DNA of 64,000 nt from CAIQQQ01 sp040399685 (GTDB lineage Bacteria; Pseudomonadota; Alphaproteobacteria; Acetobacterales; Acetobacteraceae), in the NCBI GenBank assembly GCA_040399685.1, contig JBBART010000012.1, forward strand, positions 62,001 to 126,000, read 5' to 3'. Below are positions 16,279 through 24,477 of this stretch, piece after piece. The notes under the pieces were generated by a model. The model did not search any database. It saw only the letters and a program-made list of their open reading frames with translations, and was not told where the DNA came from. The position numbers were made by a program, and so were the translations under genes. Numbering within the stretch: position 1 is the first letter of the stretch; each line of letters begins with the position of its first letter.

Positions 16279-16607
16279 TACAGGAACAGACCCTGCACGT
16301 TGCCGAACACGATCGCGCCATGGATGCGCCCCAGGAAGCTCTGGAGCAGCTGGATGGCGAGCAACAGCACCAGGGGGCTGAAATCGATGCTGCCGAAGGT
16401 GGGCAGAATGCGGCGAATGGGCCGCAGCGCCGGCTCGGTGGTGCGATACAGGAAATCGCCGATCGTCCAGACCATCCGGTTGCGGGTGTCCAGAACGCCG
16501 AACGAACTCAACGTGGTGAACACGGCAGACAGGATGACCAGCCACCAAAATAGGCTGAGCAGGCCGTGTGCGACAGAAAACAGCATTTCAATCAGGTCGG
16601 TGATCAC
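16278..16607 (-). CDS. YggT family integral membrane protein
   Basis: A 109-aa inner-membrane protein with two hydrophobic segments, about residues 9-32 and 77-95, joined by a polar loop with RTTEPALRPIRRILPTFG. That loop is the hallmark of YggT proteins, linked in some bacteria to osmotic stress or chloroplast-type division factors. It heads the operon yggT-DUF167-folD-hypothetical. The divergent tRNA-Ala gene lies about 165 nt upstream. Confidence 0.88.
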   Translation of the reverse strand: MITDLIEMLFSVAHGLLSLFWWLVILSAVFTTLSSFGVLDTRNRMVWTIGDFLYRTTEPALRPIRRILPTFGSIDFSPLVLLLAIQLLQSFLGRIHGAIVFGNVQGLFL

Positions 16608-16692
16608 GCTGCGGGCTCCAAAAACGATTGTCGGAACCTACGCGGAGCGCGGGGTGGGCCGCAACGGGGGAGCGTTTATGTGCAAACCCCGC

Positions 16693-16721
16693 TTGACTTG
16701 GCCTGATCTCATGAGCAATGT
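16693..16721 (+). promoter_or_regulatory. Possible promoter of the tRNA-Ala gene
   Basis: TTGACT at 16693-16698 and CAATGT at 16716-16721 are separated by 17 nt, about 50 nt before the tRNA. The -35 box is close to consensus and the -10 box is weak. Confidence 0.3.
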
Positions 16722-16772
16722 CCGCCGCCTGCGGAACGGGCTCGGTTTGCCCGAATCCGATGGCGTGGAGAT

Positions 16773-16848
<76 letters not shown>

Positions 16849-16930
16849 TCCCCCCAGTTTTGGAAAATTTCGCCATTTACATCCAGACCCAAGTCTCCCA
16901 GTCCCGCATCGTGCCGCACGCGAGCGCATC

Positions 16931-18169
16931 GTGACCGACCCTACCCGCGAAGCTGCGTATGATCTGCTGTGCCTGACGTTCGGCAAGCATCGTCCGCTTG
17001 ATGAGGGCCTCGCGGCCCTCGGCGGGCTTGATGCGCGGGACCGCGCGGCCGGCCATAGGCTTGCTGCCGCCGTGCTGCGCCGCACCGGGTCGCTGGACGC
17101 GGTGCTGGAGCCGTTCCTAAAAAAGCGCCCGCCTGATGAGGTTGCTCATATTTTGCGCATCGGCGCCGCTGGGCTGCTGTTGCTGGACACGCCGAAGCAC
17201 GCAGCCGTCGCCACCGCCGTTTCACTGGCCCGCACCCGTGGCTTTTCGGCTTTCACTGGGTTGGTGAACGCGGTGCTGCGTCGTGTGTCCGAGCATGGGG
17301 TTGCGGCCCTCGAAGGGCTGGACGGCCCACGTTTGGACACGCCGCCCTGGCTGTGGAACGCCTGGGGTCACGAAGCCCGCGCCATCGCCCGCGCCAACAA
17401 CGCCGAAGCGCCGCTGGATCTGTCGGTGCGCCCAGGCGCCACCCCGCCGGAGGGCGCCGTGGCGCTGCCGACCGGAAGCTTCCGCTGTGAAGCCGGCACC
17501 CGCGTGATGGAACTCGCCGGTTTCGCCGAGGGTGATATTTGGGTGCAGGACGCCGCCGCCGCCCTTCCGGCCCGCCTGCTTGCGGCCCAACCGGGTGAAC
17601 ACGTGGCCGATCTCTGTGCCGCACCGGGTGGCAAGACCGCTCAGCTGGCCATGACCGGCGCGCACGTTACCGCCATTGAAAGCCACCCCAGCCGCATCGT
17701 GCGCCTGCGCGAAAATCTCGCCCGGCTGCGTCTGGATGTGGACGTGATCGAGGCCGATGCCGGCGCCTGGCGCCCGCCCGCGCCGCTGGATGCGGTTCTG
17801 CTGGACGCACCATGCAGCGCCACCGGCACCATACGCCGTCATCCAGACATTCTGCATCTCAAGCGCCCGCGCGACATTCAGGGCCTTGTGGCCCAGCAGG
17901 ACCGTCTGCTCGACGCAGCCTGCGACATGCTGCGGCCGGGCGGGCGGCTGATTTATGCCGTGTGTTCGTTGCAGCCCGAAGAAGGTGCTGCGCGGATTGA
18001 AGCCGCCTTGCAGCGTCTCAGCCTGCGGTTGTTGCCGTTCACGGCCGATGAAATTCCGGGCCTTCCCAATGCGCTGACGCCGCAAGGATATGTGCGCACA
18101 ACCCCGGCGATGTGGGCGGAGCGCGGTGGGATGGATGGTTTCTTTGTCGCCCGCATGGTTCGCACCTGA
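16931..18169 (+). CDS. rsmB: 16S rRNA (cytosine-967-C5)-methyltransferase family protein
   Basis: A 412-aa RNA methyltransferase with an N-terminal NusB-like RNA-binding domain (about residues 1-135) and a Rossmann SAM domain. Visible motifs are DLCAAPGGKTAQLA (SAM-binding motif I), LLDAPCSATGTIRRHPD (motif IV with one catalytic-region Cys) and YAVCSLQPEEG (motif VI with the other Cys). It would methylate a cytosine of 16S rRNA. The start is GTG 16931, 82 nt after the tRNA. The order rsmB-rpe-heparinase-purH is shared by many alphaproteobacteria. Confidence 0.9.
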   Translation: MTDPTREAAYDLLCLTFGKHRPLDEGLAALGGLDARDRAAGHRLAAAVLRRTGSLDAVLEPFLKKRPPDEVAHILRIGAAGLLLLDTPKHAAVATAVSLARTRGFSAFTGLVNAVLRRVSEHGVAALEGLDGPRLDTPPWLWNAWGHEARAIARANNAEAPLDLSVRPGATPPEGAVALPTGSFRCEAGTRVMELAGFAEGDIWVQDAAAALPARLLAAQPGEHVADLCAAPGGKTAQLAMTGAHVTAIESHPSRIVRLRENLARLRLDVDVIEADAGAWRPPAPLDAVLLDAPCSATGTIRRHPDILHLKRPRDIQGLVAQQDRLLDAACDMLRPGGRLIYAVCSLQPEEGAARIEAALQRLSLRLLPFTADEIPGLPNALTPQGYVRTTPAMWAERGGMDGFFVARMVRT

Positions 18170-18246
18170 ATTTGTATCCTTGTTTGCCGTAAGTTGGGGG
18201 AAGCCCTCGCTTGCGGCCAACACGCTGGTGTCGTTAGAAACAAACG

Positions 18247-18906
18247 ATGACAAAAAGCCCGATCATCGCCCCAAGCCTTCTTGCCGCTGATTTCTCACGA
18301 TTGGGCGACGAAGTGCGCGCGGTTGAGGCCGCCGGTGCGGACTGGCTCCATCTTGACGTGATGGACGGTCATTTCGTTCCCAACATTACGTTCGGCCCGC
18401 TGGTGGTGAAGGCGCTGCGCAAACACACCGCCATGCCGCTGGACGTGCATCTGATGATCGCGCCCTGCGATCCGTATATCGACGCCTTTGCCGAGGCGGG
18501 GGCGGACCATATCAGCATCCACCCCGAATCCGGCCCGCATCTGCACCGCTCGCTCCAGCGTATCCGTGCGCTGGGCAAGAAGGCCGGCGTGGTACTGAAC
18601 CCGGCCACCCCGGTTGAATCGATCCTGTGGGTGATGGACCTCGTGGACATCATCATGGTGATGACGGTCAACCCAGGGTTTGGCGGGCAGGCGTTCATTG
18701 AAAGCCAGTTGCCGAAAGTGGCCCTGCTGCGGCAGGCGATCGACGCCTCTGGCCGCCAGATCGCGCTGCAGATCGATGGCGGCGTTACCACCCAGACAGC
18801 GCCCCGCCTGCTGGCGGCCGGGGCTGACACGTTGGTGGCCGGCACGGCGGTGTTCGGTGCCACCCATTATGCCACCGCCATTGCTTCCATTCGCGGCGTC
18901 GTCTGA
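18247..18906 (+). CDS. rpe: Ribulose-phosphate 3-epimerase
   Basis: A 219-aa TIM-barrel enzyme that interconverts ribulose 5-phosphate and xylulose 5-phosphate in the pentose phosphate pathway. Active-site elements are present: the LDVMDGHFVPN metal-binding Asp/His segment, MVMTVNPGFGGQAF, and the catalytic Asp in QIDGGV. The length is standard. The stop shares one base with the next start (TGATG), which suggests coupling. It works downstream of Gnd, encoded at 2961-3944. Confidence 0.97.
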   Translation: MTKSPIIAPSLLAADFSRLGDEVRAVEAAGADWLHLDVMDGHFVPNITFGPLVVKALRKHTAMPLDVHLMIAPCDPYIDAFAEAGADHISIHPESGPHLHRSLQRIRALGKKAGVVLNPATPVESILWVMDLVDIIMVMTVNPGFGGQAFIESQLPKVALLRQAIDASGRQIALQIDGGVTTQTAPRLLAAGADTLVAGTAVFGATHYATAIASIRGVV

Positions 18907-20495
18907 TGCCGCCCGATCCGGCGCGCTGGTTGCGGCGCACGATGGCGAAGATGCCGCAGATTGGCCTCGCCCGCGTGCCTGACGCACCCTTGCCGGTGGT
19001 GCGTGACCTCTGGCCTGGCGACGCCACGCGTGGCGCAAACCTGCTGAAGGGCGAGATTGAATTTGGTGGGCTCATCGGCCGCCTGACACCCGCCAGCTTC
19101 AGGGATCAGCAGGGGCCGGTTGCCCTGCGCACCGCCATTCACAGCTTCGGCTGGCTGCGGGATCTGCGGGCGCTCGGCACCGACGCAGCGCGCATTCACG
19201 GTCGCGCGATGGTGGGGGAATGGATCGCAACGCAGGCCTTGGAACCCTTGGCCGCCCGCCCGGATGTGGCGGGTGCCCGCATCGCCGCGTGGCTGGGCCA
19301 TTACGACTTCTTCGCGGCCTCTGCCGATGATGGGTTTCGCCAAAGCCTGATGGGCCGCCTGGTGGCTTGCGCCCGCGGCCTGTCCGCCGCCCTGCCAGCC
19401 GAGGAGCAGGACGAGCGGGCGTTGACCGGCGTGAAGGGCCTGATCGCCGCAGCCGTGGCATTGCCGGAACAGACGGCCTTCATGCAGCGCGCGCTGAAGA
19501 TTTTGCCACAGGAAATCCAGCGCCAGATCCTGCCCGACGGCACCCATTGCGAGCGCAGCCCGGCCCAGCTTCTGGCAGCGCTGCAAGACCTCGCCGAGAT
19601 CCGTAACCTGTTGCAGGCCGGCCAAACACCAATCCCGTCCGCCCTCACCAACGCCATCGAGCGCATGGCGCCGGTGCTGCGCGCCCTGCGCCACGGCGAT
19701 GGCGGACTGGCCTTGTTCAATGGGTCGCGCGAGGAAAGCCCCGCCTTGATCGAGGCTGTGCTGACCCAGGCTGGCCGCGCCGGACGTGTGCCGTCTTCGA
19801 TGACAGATGGTGGCTTCCAGCGCCTTGCCGCCGGCCGTAGCCTGTTGATCATCGATTGCGGCAAGCCCCCTGCACCGGGGATGGACCGTTTCGCCCATGC
19901 GGGCACGTTGTCGTTCGAACTGTCGATCGGTCGGGACCGGATGATCGTTAATTGCGGCGCTGCGCCCGGCGCTTTCGGCGACTGGCGCGACGCGGCGCGG
20001 TCCACAGCAGCGCATTCGACGTTGATCATCGCCGATACCAACTCGTCCGAGTTGCTTCCTGACGGGCTTGGCCGCAGGCCAGCGAATGTGGAGCAGCAAC
20101 GCCAGGAGGCCGGCGGCGCGCACTGGCTGGAAATGAGTCATGACGGCTGGGGCCGCCCGTTCGGCGCCGTGCATCGCCGGCGGCTTTATATGGCCGATAG
20201 CGGAGACGACATTCGCGGCGAGGATCTGATCGAGGCGGAGAGCCCGCAGCCTTACACCGTGCGCTTCCATCTGCACCCGAATGTGGATGCCAGCCTGCAA
20301 CAGGATGGCGAGGCGATCCTGTTGCGCCTGCCCTCCGGCAGCGGCTGGCGACTGCGGGCCGATGGCGCGCAACTGTCTCTGGAAGACAGCATCTATCTCG
20401 GCGGCGCCACGCCGCGCAAAAGCGAGCAGGTGGTGCTGACGGGCTATGAGGATGGCCCCCAGCAGATCAAATGGGCGATCACGCGCGTCGGATGA
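18906..20495 (+). CDS. Heparinase II/III family protein
   Basis: A 529-aa protein with an N-terminal alpha-helical toroid (about 1-290) and a C-terminal antiparallel beta-sandwich, the layout of heparinase II/III polysaccharide lyases. The beta part holds RMIVNCGAAPG and AARSTAAHSTLIIADTNSS, the conserved AHST segment of the family. It has no signal peptide, unlike secreted lyases, so its substrate may be cytoplasmic or an envelope sugar handled by non-classical routes. It overlaps rpe by 1 nt and the glycosyltransferase gene by 4 nt. This protein is a regular member of the rsmB-rpe-purH block in alphaproteobacteria, but its true substrate there is not known to me. Confidence 0.85.
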   Translation: MPPDPARWLRRTMAKMPQIGLARVPDAPLPVVRDLWPGDATRGANLLKGEIEFGGLIGRLTPASFRDQQGPVALRTAIHSFGWLRDLRALGTDAARIHGRAMVGEWIATQALEPLAARPDVAGARIAAWLGHYDFFAASADDGFRQSLMGRLVACARGLSAALPAEEQDERALTGVKGLIAAAVALPEQTAFMQRALKILPQEIQRQILPDGTHCERSPAQLLAALQDLAEIRNLLQAGQTPIPSALTNAIERMAPVLRALRHGDGGLALFNGSREESPALIEAVLTQAGRAGRVPSSMTDGGFQRLAAGRSLLIIDCGKPPAPGMDRFAHAGTLSFELSIGRDRMIVNCGAAPGAFGDWRDAARSTAAHSTLIIADTNSSELLPDGLGRRPANVEQQRQEAGGAHWLEMSHDGWGRPFGAVHRRRLYMADSGDDIRGEDLIEAESPQPYTVRFHLHPNVDASLQQDGEAILLRLPSGSGWRLRADGAQLSLEDSIYLGGATPRKSEQVVLTGYEDGPQQIKWAITRVG

Positions 20496-21592
20496 AAATC
20501 GTCGAGATCACCAACGTCGATTTCTCGCTTCGGCATTTCCTGCTGCCCCTGATGCGCGGCCTGCGGGCCCGGGGGCATGAGGTGATCGGCGCGTCGGCCG
20601 AGGGGCCGTTGCTGGAAGTGGCGCGCGCCGAAGGGTTCCGGGTGGTTGGCCTGCCGCTGGCCCGCAGCCTGTCGCCGGTCGCCCAATGGCGGGCGTTCCG
20701 CGCCCTGGTGGCGTTTCTGCGCGCCGAAAGGCCGGATCTCGTGCACGGCCACATGCCCATCAGCGGCTTTCTGGCGCGGGTGGCCGCCCGCGTCGCGGGG
20801 GTGCCGCGCGTGGCCTATACCTGCCACGGCTTCCTTTTCAATCAGCCCGGCCCGTGGCCCCGCCGCGCGGTGGCGTTCGTGATGGAACTGGTCGGCGGCC
20901 AGCTGACCGATGTTCACATGACCGTCTCGCGCGAGGAGGCCGCCGATGCCCGCCGGCTGTGGATCAATCGCGGCAGCACCGCCATCGGCAACGGCCGCGA
21001 CCCGGCCCGTTTTCATCCAGACCCGGAAGCCCGCGCCCGGCTGCGTGCGGAATTGGGGGTGCCGGAGGATCGTGTGGTCATCACCGCCATCTCCCGCCTT
21101 GTGCGCCACAAGGGCTATCCCGAACTTCTCGCGGCCATGAAGAACGTGGATGCCGAATTGTGGGTGGTGGGCGAGCGCCTGCCGTCCGATCATGGCGAGG
21201 ACATGGAGCCGTATTTCGCCGATAGCGGCCTCGGCCCCCGGCTGCGGCGTCTCGGCTATCGTGACGATATTCCAGCCATTCTGGCGGCATCGGACGTGTT
21301 CACCCTGCCCAGCCATTTCGAAGGTCTGCCGATGTCGATCATCGAGGCCATGCTCACGGCACTCCCGGTTGTGGCCACCGATATACGCGGCCCACGTGAA
21401 CAAGTGGTGAACGACGAGACCGGTTTTCTCGTCCCGCCCGCCACGGTGGCACCTTTGGCCGCAGCACTCAGCCTGCTTGCGACCGACCCGGACCTGCGGG
21501 CGCGGCTGGGTGCGGCCGGTCGTGCGCGGGCGCTCGGTCTTTTTGACGAGGCTGTTGTGCTCGCACGAACGCTGGACCTGCTGGGAGCCTAG
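20492..21592 (+). CDS. Glycosyltransferase family 4 protein
   Basis: GT-B fold enzyme of 366 aa. The N-terminal domain contains PDLVHGHMPISGFLAR and YTCHGF; the C-terminal nucleotide-sugar domain has FTLPSHFEGLPMSIIEAM, the E-x7-E motif of GT4. It probably builds an exopolysaccharide, lipopolysaccharide or glycolipid unit; the donor and acceptor cannot be read. ATG 20492 overlaps the heparinase stop (ATGA). It separates the heparinase gene from purH, an insertion relative to the simplest form of this gene block. Confidence 0.9.
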   Translation: MKIVEITNVDFSLRHFLLPLMRGLRARGHEVIGASAEGPLLEVARAEGFRVVGLPLARSLSPVAQWRAFRALVAFLRAERPDLVHGHMPISGFLARVAARVAGVPRVAYTCHGFLFNQPGPWPRRAVAFVMELVGGQLTDVHMTVSREEAADARRLWINRGSTAIGNGRDPARFHPDPEARARLRAELGVPEDRVVITAISRLVRHKGYPELLAAMKNVDAELWVVGERLPSDHGEDMEPYFADSGLGPRLRRLGYRDDIPAILAASDVFTLPSHFEGLPMSIIEAMLTALPVVATDIRGPREQVVNDETGFLVPPATVAPLAAALSLLATDPDLRARLGAAGRARALGLFDEAVVLARTLDLLGA

Positions 21593-21607
21593 GTTTAATA
21601 CGCGGGG

Positions 21608-23182
21608 ATGATCGACATTGCCCCCATCCGCCGCGCCCTTATCTCTGTTTCCGACAAGACCGGTCTGGTCGATTTCGCCCGTGCGCTCGCCAGCCACGGC
21701 ATCGAAATCCTGTCCACCGGCGGCTCTGCCCGGGCCCTGCGCGAGGCCGGCATCGCCGTGACGGAAGTGGCCGACCACACCGGCTTCCCGGAAATCCTGG
21801 ATGGGCGGGTGAAAACCCTGGTGCCGCAGATCCATGGCGGCATCCTCGGCCGCCGCGACCTGCCCGAGCATCTGGCGCAGATGGCCGAACACAAGATCGC
21901 GCCGATCGACCTCGTGGCCGTGAACCTCTACCCGTTCGAAGCCACCGTCGCCGCCGGTGCCGCCTATGACGATTGCGTCGAGAACATCGACATCGGCGGC
22001 CCGGCCATGATCCGCGCCGCCGCCAAGAACCACGATTTCGTCACCATTCTCACCGAGGCATCGCAGTATGCCGCGGTTCTGGCCGAACTGGCCGAGCATG
22101 GCGGCACGAAGCTTGCCACCCGCCGCAGGCTGGCGGGGGAGGCCTATGCCCGCACCTCCGCCTATGACAGCGCCATTTCCACTTGGTTCGCCGGCCAGCG
22201 CGACGAGACCTTCCCCGAGCGCATGACCTTGTCCGGCATCCGTCGCCAGACGCTGCGCTACGGCGAGAACCCGCATCAGGCAGCCGCGTTCTACGCCACC
22301 GGCACCCGCGCCGGCGTGGCCACCGCGCGCCAGGTGCAGGGCAAGGAATTGTCGTTCAACAACCTCAATGACACCGACGCCGCCTTCGAGTGCGTGGCCG
22401 AGTTCGACGGCCCGACCGTGGTGATCGTCAAGCACGCCAACCCGTGCGGCGTGGCATCGTCTGACACCCTCGCCAAGGCGTGGGATCTGGCGTTGCGCTG
22501 CGATCCGGTGTCGGCGTTTGGCGGCATCATCGCCGTCAACCGCACGCTGGACGCCGAGACGGCGGAGCGTATCGCTGCCATCTTCTCCGAAGTGATCATC
22601 GCGCCGGACGCTACCGCCGAGGCCCAGGCCATCCTGTCGCGGAAAAAGAACCTGCGCCTGCTGCTGACCGGCGGCCTGCCGAACCCGGCCGAGCCCGGCA
22701 TGTCCATCCGCACCATCGCCGGCGGTTTCCTGGCCCAGACCCGCGACGCCGGGCGCATCGCCCGCGCCGACCTGAAGGTGGTGACGCAGCGCGCCCCCAC
22801 CGAGGCGGAACTGAATGATCTGCTGTTCGCATTCCGTGTCTGCAAGCACGTGAAGTCCAACGCCATCATCTATGCCCACCACGCTGCCACCACCGGCATC
22901 GGCGCTGGCCAGATGAGCCGCGTCGATTCGGCGCGCATCGCCGCCTGGAAGGGTGCCGAGGCGGCCAAGCAGGAGGGCATCGCCACGCCGCTCACCTTGG
23001 GCAGTGTCGTGGCGTCCGACGCGTTCTTCCCGTTCGCAGATGGCTTGCAGGCGGCGATTTCGGCCGGGGCGACAGCGGTGATCCAGCCCGGTGGCTCGAT
23101 GCGGGATTCCGAGGTGATCGCGGCTGCCGACGAAGCCGGCATTGCGATGGTGCTGACCGGAATGCGCCACTTCCGCCATTGA
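21608..23182 (+). CDS. purH: Bifunctional AICAR transformylase / IMP cyclohydrolase
   Basis: Catalyses the last two steps of IMP synthesis. The 524-aa product has the N-terminal MGS-like cyclohydrolase domain (SVSDKTGLVDFARAL, STGGSARALREAGI) and the C-terminal transformylase domain with LRYGENPHQAA, VIVKHANPCGVA and the C-terminal DAFFPFADG. It uses 10-formyl-THF made by FolD. Start ATG 21608 is 15 nt after the glycosyltransferase stop. Confidence 0.97.
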   Translation: MIDIAPIRRALISVSDKTGLVDFARALASHGIEILSTGGSARALREAGIAVTEVADHTGFPEILDGRVKTLVPQIHGGILGRRDLPEHLAQMAEHKIAPIDLVAVNLYPFEATVAAGAAYDDCVENIDIGGPAMIRAAAKNHDFVTILTEASQYAAVLAELAEHGGTKLATRRRLAGEAYARTSAYDSAISTWFAGQRDETFPERMTLSGIRRQTLRYGENPHQAAAFYATGTRAGVATARQVQGKELSFNNLNDTDAAFECVAEFDGPTVVIVKHANPCGVASSDTLAKAWDLALRCDPVSAFGGIIAVNRTLDAETAERIAAIFSEVIIAPDATAEAQAILSRKKNLRLLLTGGLPNPAEPGMSIRTIAGGFLAQTRDAGRIARADLKVVTQRAPTEAELNDLLFAFRVCKHVKSNAIIYAHHAATTGIGAGQMSRVDSARIAAWKGAEAAKQEGIATPLTLGSVVASDAFFPFADGLQAAISAGATAVIQPGGSMRDSEVIAAADEAGIAMVLTGMRHFRH

Positions 23183-23210
23183 GGAAGGGCGCACCGGCCA
23201 GCAAGCCGTT

Positions 23211-23375
23211 TCAGCTTTTCGCGGAGTGTTTCTTCGTGGGGGCTTTGGCGGTCTTGGTCGGGGCCTTTTTCTTCGTCTTCGCCTTGGCCGTGGCGGCTTC
23301 GGCAAGCGAGGCGGACAGGACAATCCCGGCTGCGGCGAGCAACGGGGATGCGAACAAAGCGCGGCGTGAAAGCAT
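23211..23375 (-). CDS. Small Lys/Ala/Thr-rich exported protein
   Basis: A 54-aa protein. Residues 1-27 form a signal peptide starting MLSRRALFASPLLAAAG and ending ASLAEA; the twin Arg suggests Tat or a basic Sec signal. The mature peptide is only about 27 residues and consists almost entirely of Lys, Ala, Thr and Ser in KTKKKAP/KTAKAPTKK-like repeats. No family is recognised. ATG 23375 has GGAG 9 nt upstream; ATG 23384 would leave no spacing. A terminator lies just upstream, so it has its own transcript. Confidence 0.65.
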   Translation of the reverse strand: MLSRRALFASPLLAAAGIVLSASLAEAATAKAKTKKKAPTKTAKAPTKKHSAKS

Positions 23376-23411
23376 AGGATGCATCTCCGATCTGGCTGAG
23401 AGCGCCCGCGA

Positions 23412-23445
23412 GAAAAAGCGCCCATAGATCTGAAATCTATGGCGC
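23412..23445 (-). terminator. Rho-independent terminator after the DUF1489 gene
   Basis: On the minus strand the arm GCGCCATAGAT (23445-23435) and loop TTCAG are followed by ATCTATGGGCGC (23429-23418), pairing 11 bp with one bulged G, then TTTTTCT. It lies 46 nt downstream of the DUF1489 stop codon and just upstream of the small exported protein gene. Confidence 0.8.
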
Positions 23446-23490
23446 TTCGAACGTAGCCTTTGCAAGTCCGTAGAAGCCCTCAGGCTGCTG

Positions 23491-23910
23491 TTACAGCAGC
23501 CCCAGCGCCTGCAGCGAGCGGCGCATGGCCTCGGGGAATTCATCCGTTCCGGCTGCGGTCGATTGGTCCAGATCCAACGGGGCGGCCTCGGCCGTCAGAT
23601 AGCGCCAGCCCTGGAAGGCGCGAATGGGCGTGGCGGACACCGGCACCAGTTCCGGGTCCAGCACCAGACCGGCGCAGGCTCTGTCATCGTCCCAGGTGTC
23701 GTCCACGATATCGAGAATGCGCTGGCGCACGAGAACGGCGCCGGCAATCACCCAATAGATCGATCCGCCATCCGTGACCTCGGCGGTCCTGCGTGGAAAA
23801 TTCCGGGTCTGGTGGCGCAAGGGCGGCCGAATGGCCAGTCGCGCCGCCTGCACGGTCTTGAGATGAGCGATGTCGCGAATACCAACGGCAAGCTTGACGA
23901 TATGGAGCAT
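23491..23910 (-). CDS. DUF1489 family protein
   Basis: A 139-aa protein of the alphaproteobacterial DUF1489 family; its function is unknown. Family features are MLHIVKLAVGIRDIAHL at the start, RRTAEVTDGGSIYWVIAG in the middle, and PIRAFQGWRYL near the C-terminus. ATG 23910 begins the family region. The frame stays open upstream, but that part overlaps the divergent gene. It diverges from the DUF2237 gene with 47 nt between starts and ends at a strong terminator. Confidence 0.88.
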   Translation of the reverse strand: MLHIVKLAVGIRDIAHLKTVQAARLAIRPPLRHQTRNFPRRTAEVTDGGSIYWVIAGAVLVRQRILDIVDDTWDDDRACAGLVLDPELVPVSATPIRAFQGWRYLTAEAAPLDLDQSTAAGTDEFPEAMRRSLQALGLL

Positions 23911-23957
23911 GATGGCGATGTGCCCCCATGGCGCACGCGAGACAAGGGAGAATGTCG

Positions 23958-24362
23958 ATGCCTGATGGCAGCAATGGATTTGGACGCAGGCCTGAGAATA
24001 TCCCGGCCCGTAACGTTCTGGGCGGCATACTTGAAACATGCTCACTCTCGCCGCTCACCGGCTTCACCCGCAGCGGCTGCTGCGACACGGGGCCGCAGGA
24101 CCGTGGCAGCCACACCGTATGCGCCGTGGTGGACGCGGCGTTCCTCGCCTTCAGCGCGCGCGCTGGCAACGATTTGTCAACGCCCATGCCGGAATATGGC
24201 TTTGCGGGGCTGAAGCCGGGCGATCGCTGGTGCCTGTGCGCACCGCGTTGGCATGAGGCGCTGGAGGCTGGTTTTGCACCGGCTGTGGTGCTGGAGGCCA
24301 CGCATTTCGGCGCCTTGGAGCATTGCGGCCTGGACGACCTGAAAGCCCATGCTGTTTCCTGA
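23958..24362 (+). CDS. DUF2237 family protein
   Basis: A 134-aa protein with the dense family pattern of conserved Cys and His residues: NVLGGILETCS, PLTGFTRSGCCDTG, GSHTVCAVV, GNDLSTPMPEYGF, LKPGDRWCLCAPRW, and EATHFGALEHCGL. The clustered cysteines suggest metal or redox chemistry, but no function is established. ATG 23958 is preferred because AAGGGAG lies 7 nt upstream; ATG 23952 is too close to it. Confidence 0.9.
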   Translation: MPDGSNGFGRRPENIPARNVLGGILETCSLSPLTGFTRSGCCDTGPQDRGSHTVCAVVDAAFLAFSARAGNDLSTPMPEYGFAGLKPGDRWCLCAPRWHEALEAGFAPAVVLEATHFGALEHCGLDDLKAHAVS

Positions 24363-24394
24363 TGGACAAAATATTCCGTCTTTTTCGTGAAACG

Positions 24395-24409
24395 GGGCAT
24401 TGATCTTGC
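24395..24409 (+). promoter_or_regulatory. Possible sigma-54 promoter of the aap operon
   Basis: GGGCAT-N5-TTGC at 24395-24409 puts GG and GC 10 nt apart, as at -24/-12 sites. TTGC matches exactly and the -24 box matches in four of six positions. It lies about 70 nt before the start of the amino-acid binding protein gene, a class of gene often under NtrC control. Confidence 0.35.
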
Positions 24410-24477
24410 GTCAAACGCAGGGCACCTTCGCGCTCTGTGCGGGGCTGTGCCCGCAATCCAGATTAGGAAGACACGCA

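Noticed and set aside
20444..23425. A 993-codon open frame opposite purH and the glycosyltransferase
   Set aside because: It runs antisense to two well-identified genes and has no recognisable domain; it is a composition artefact.
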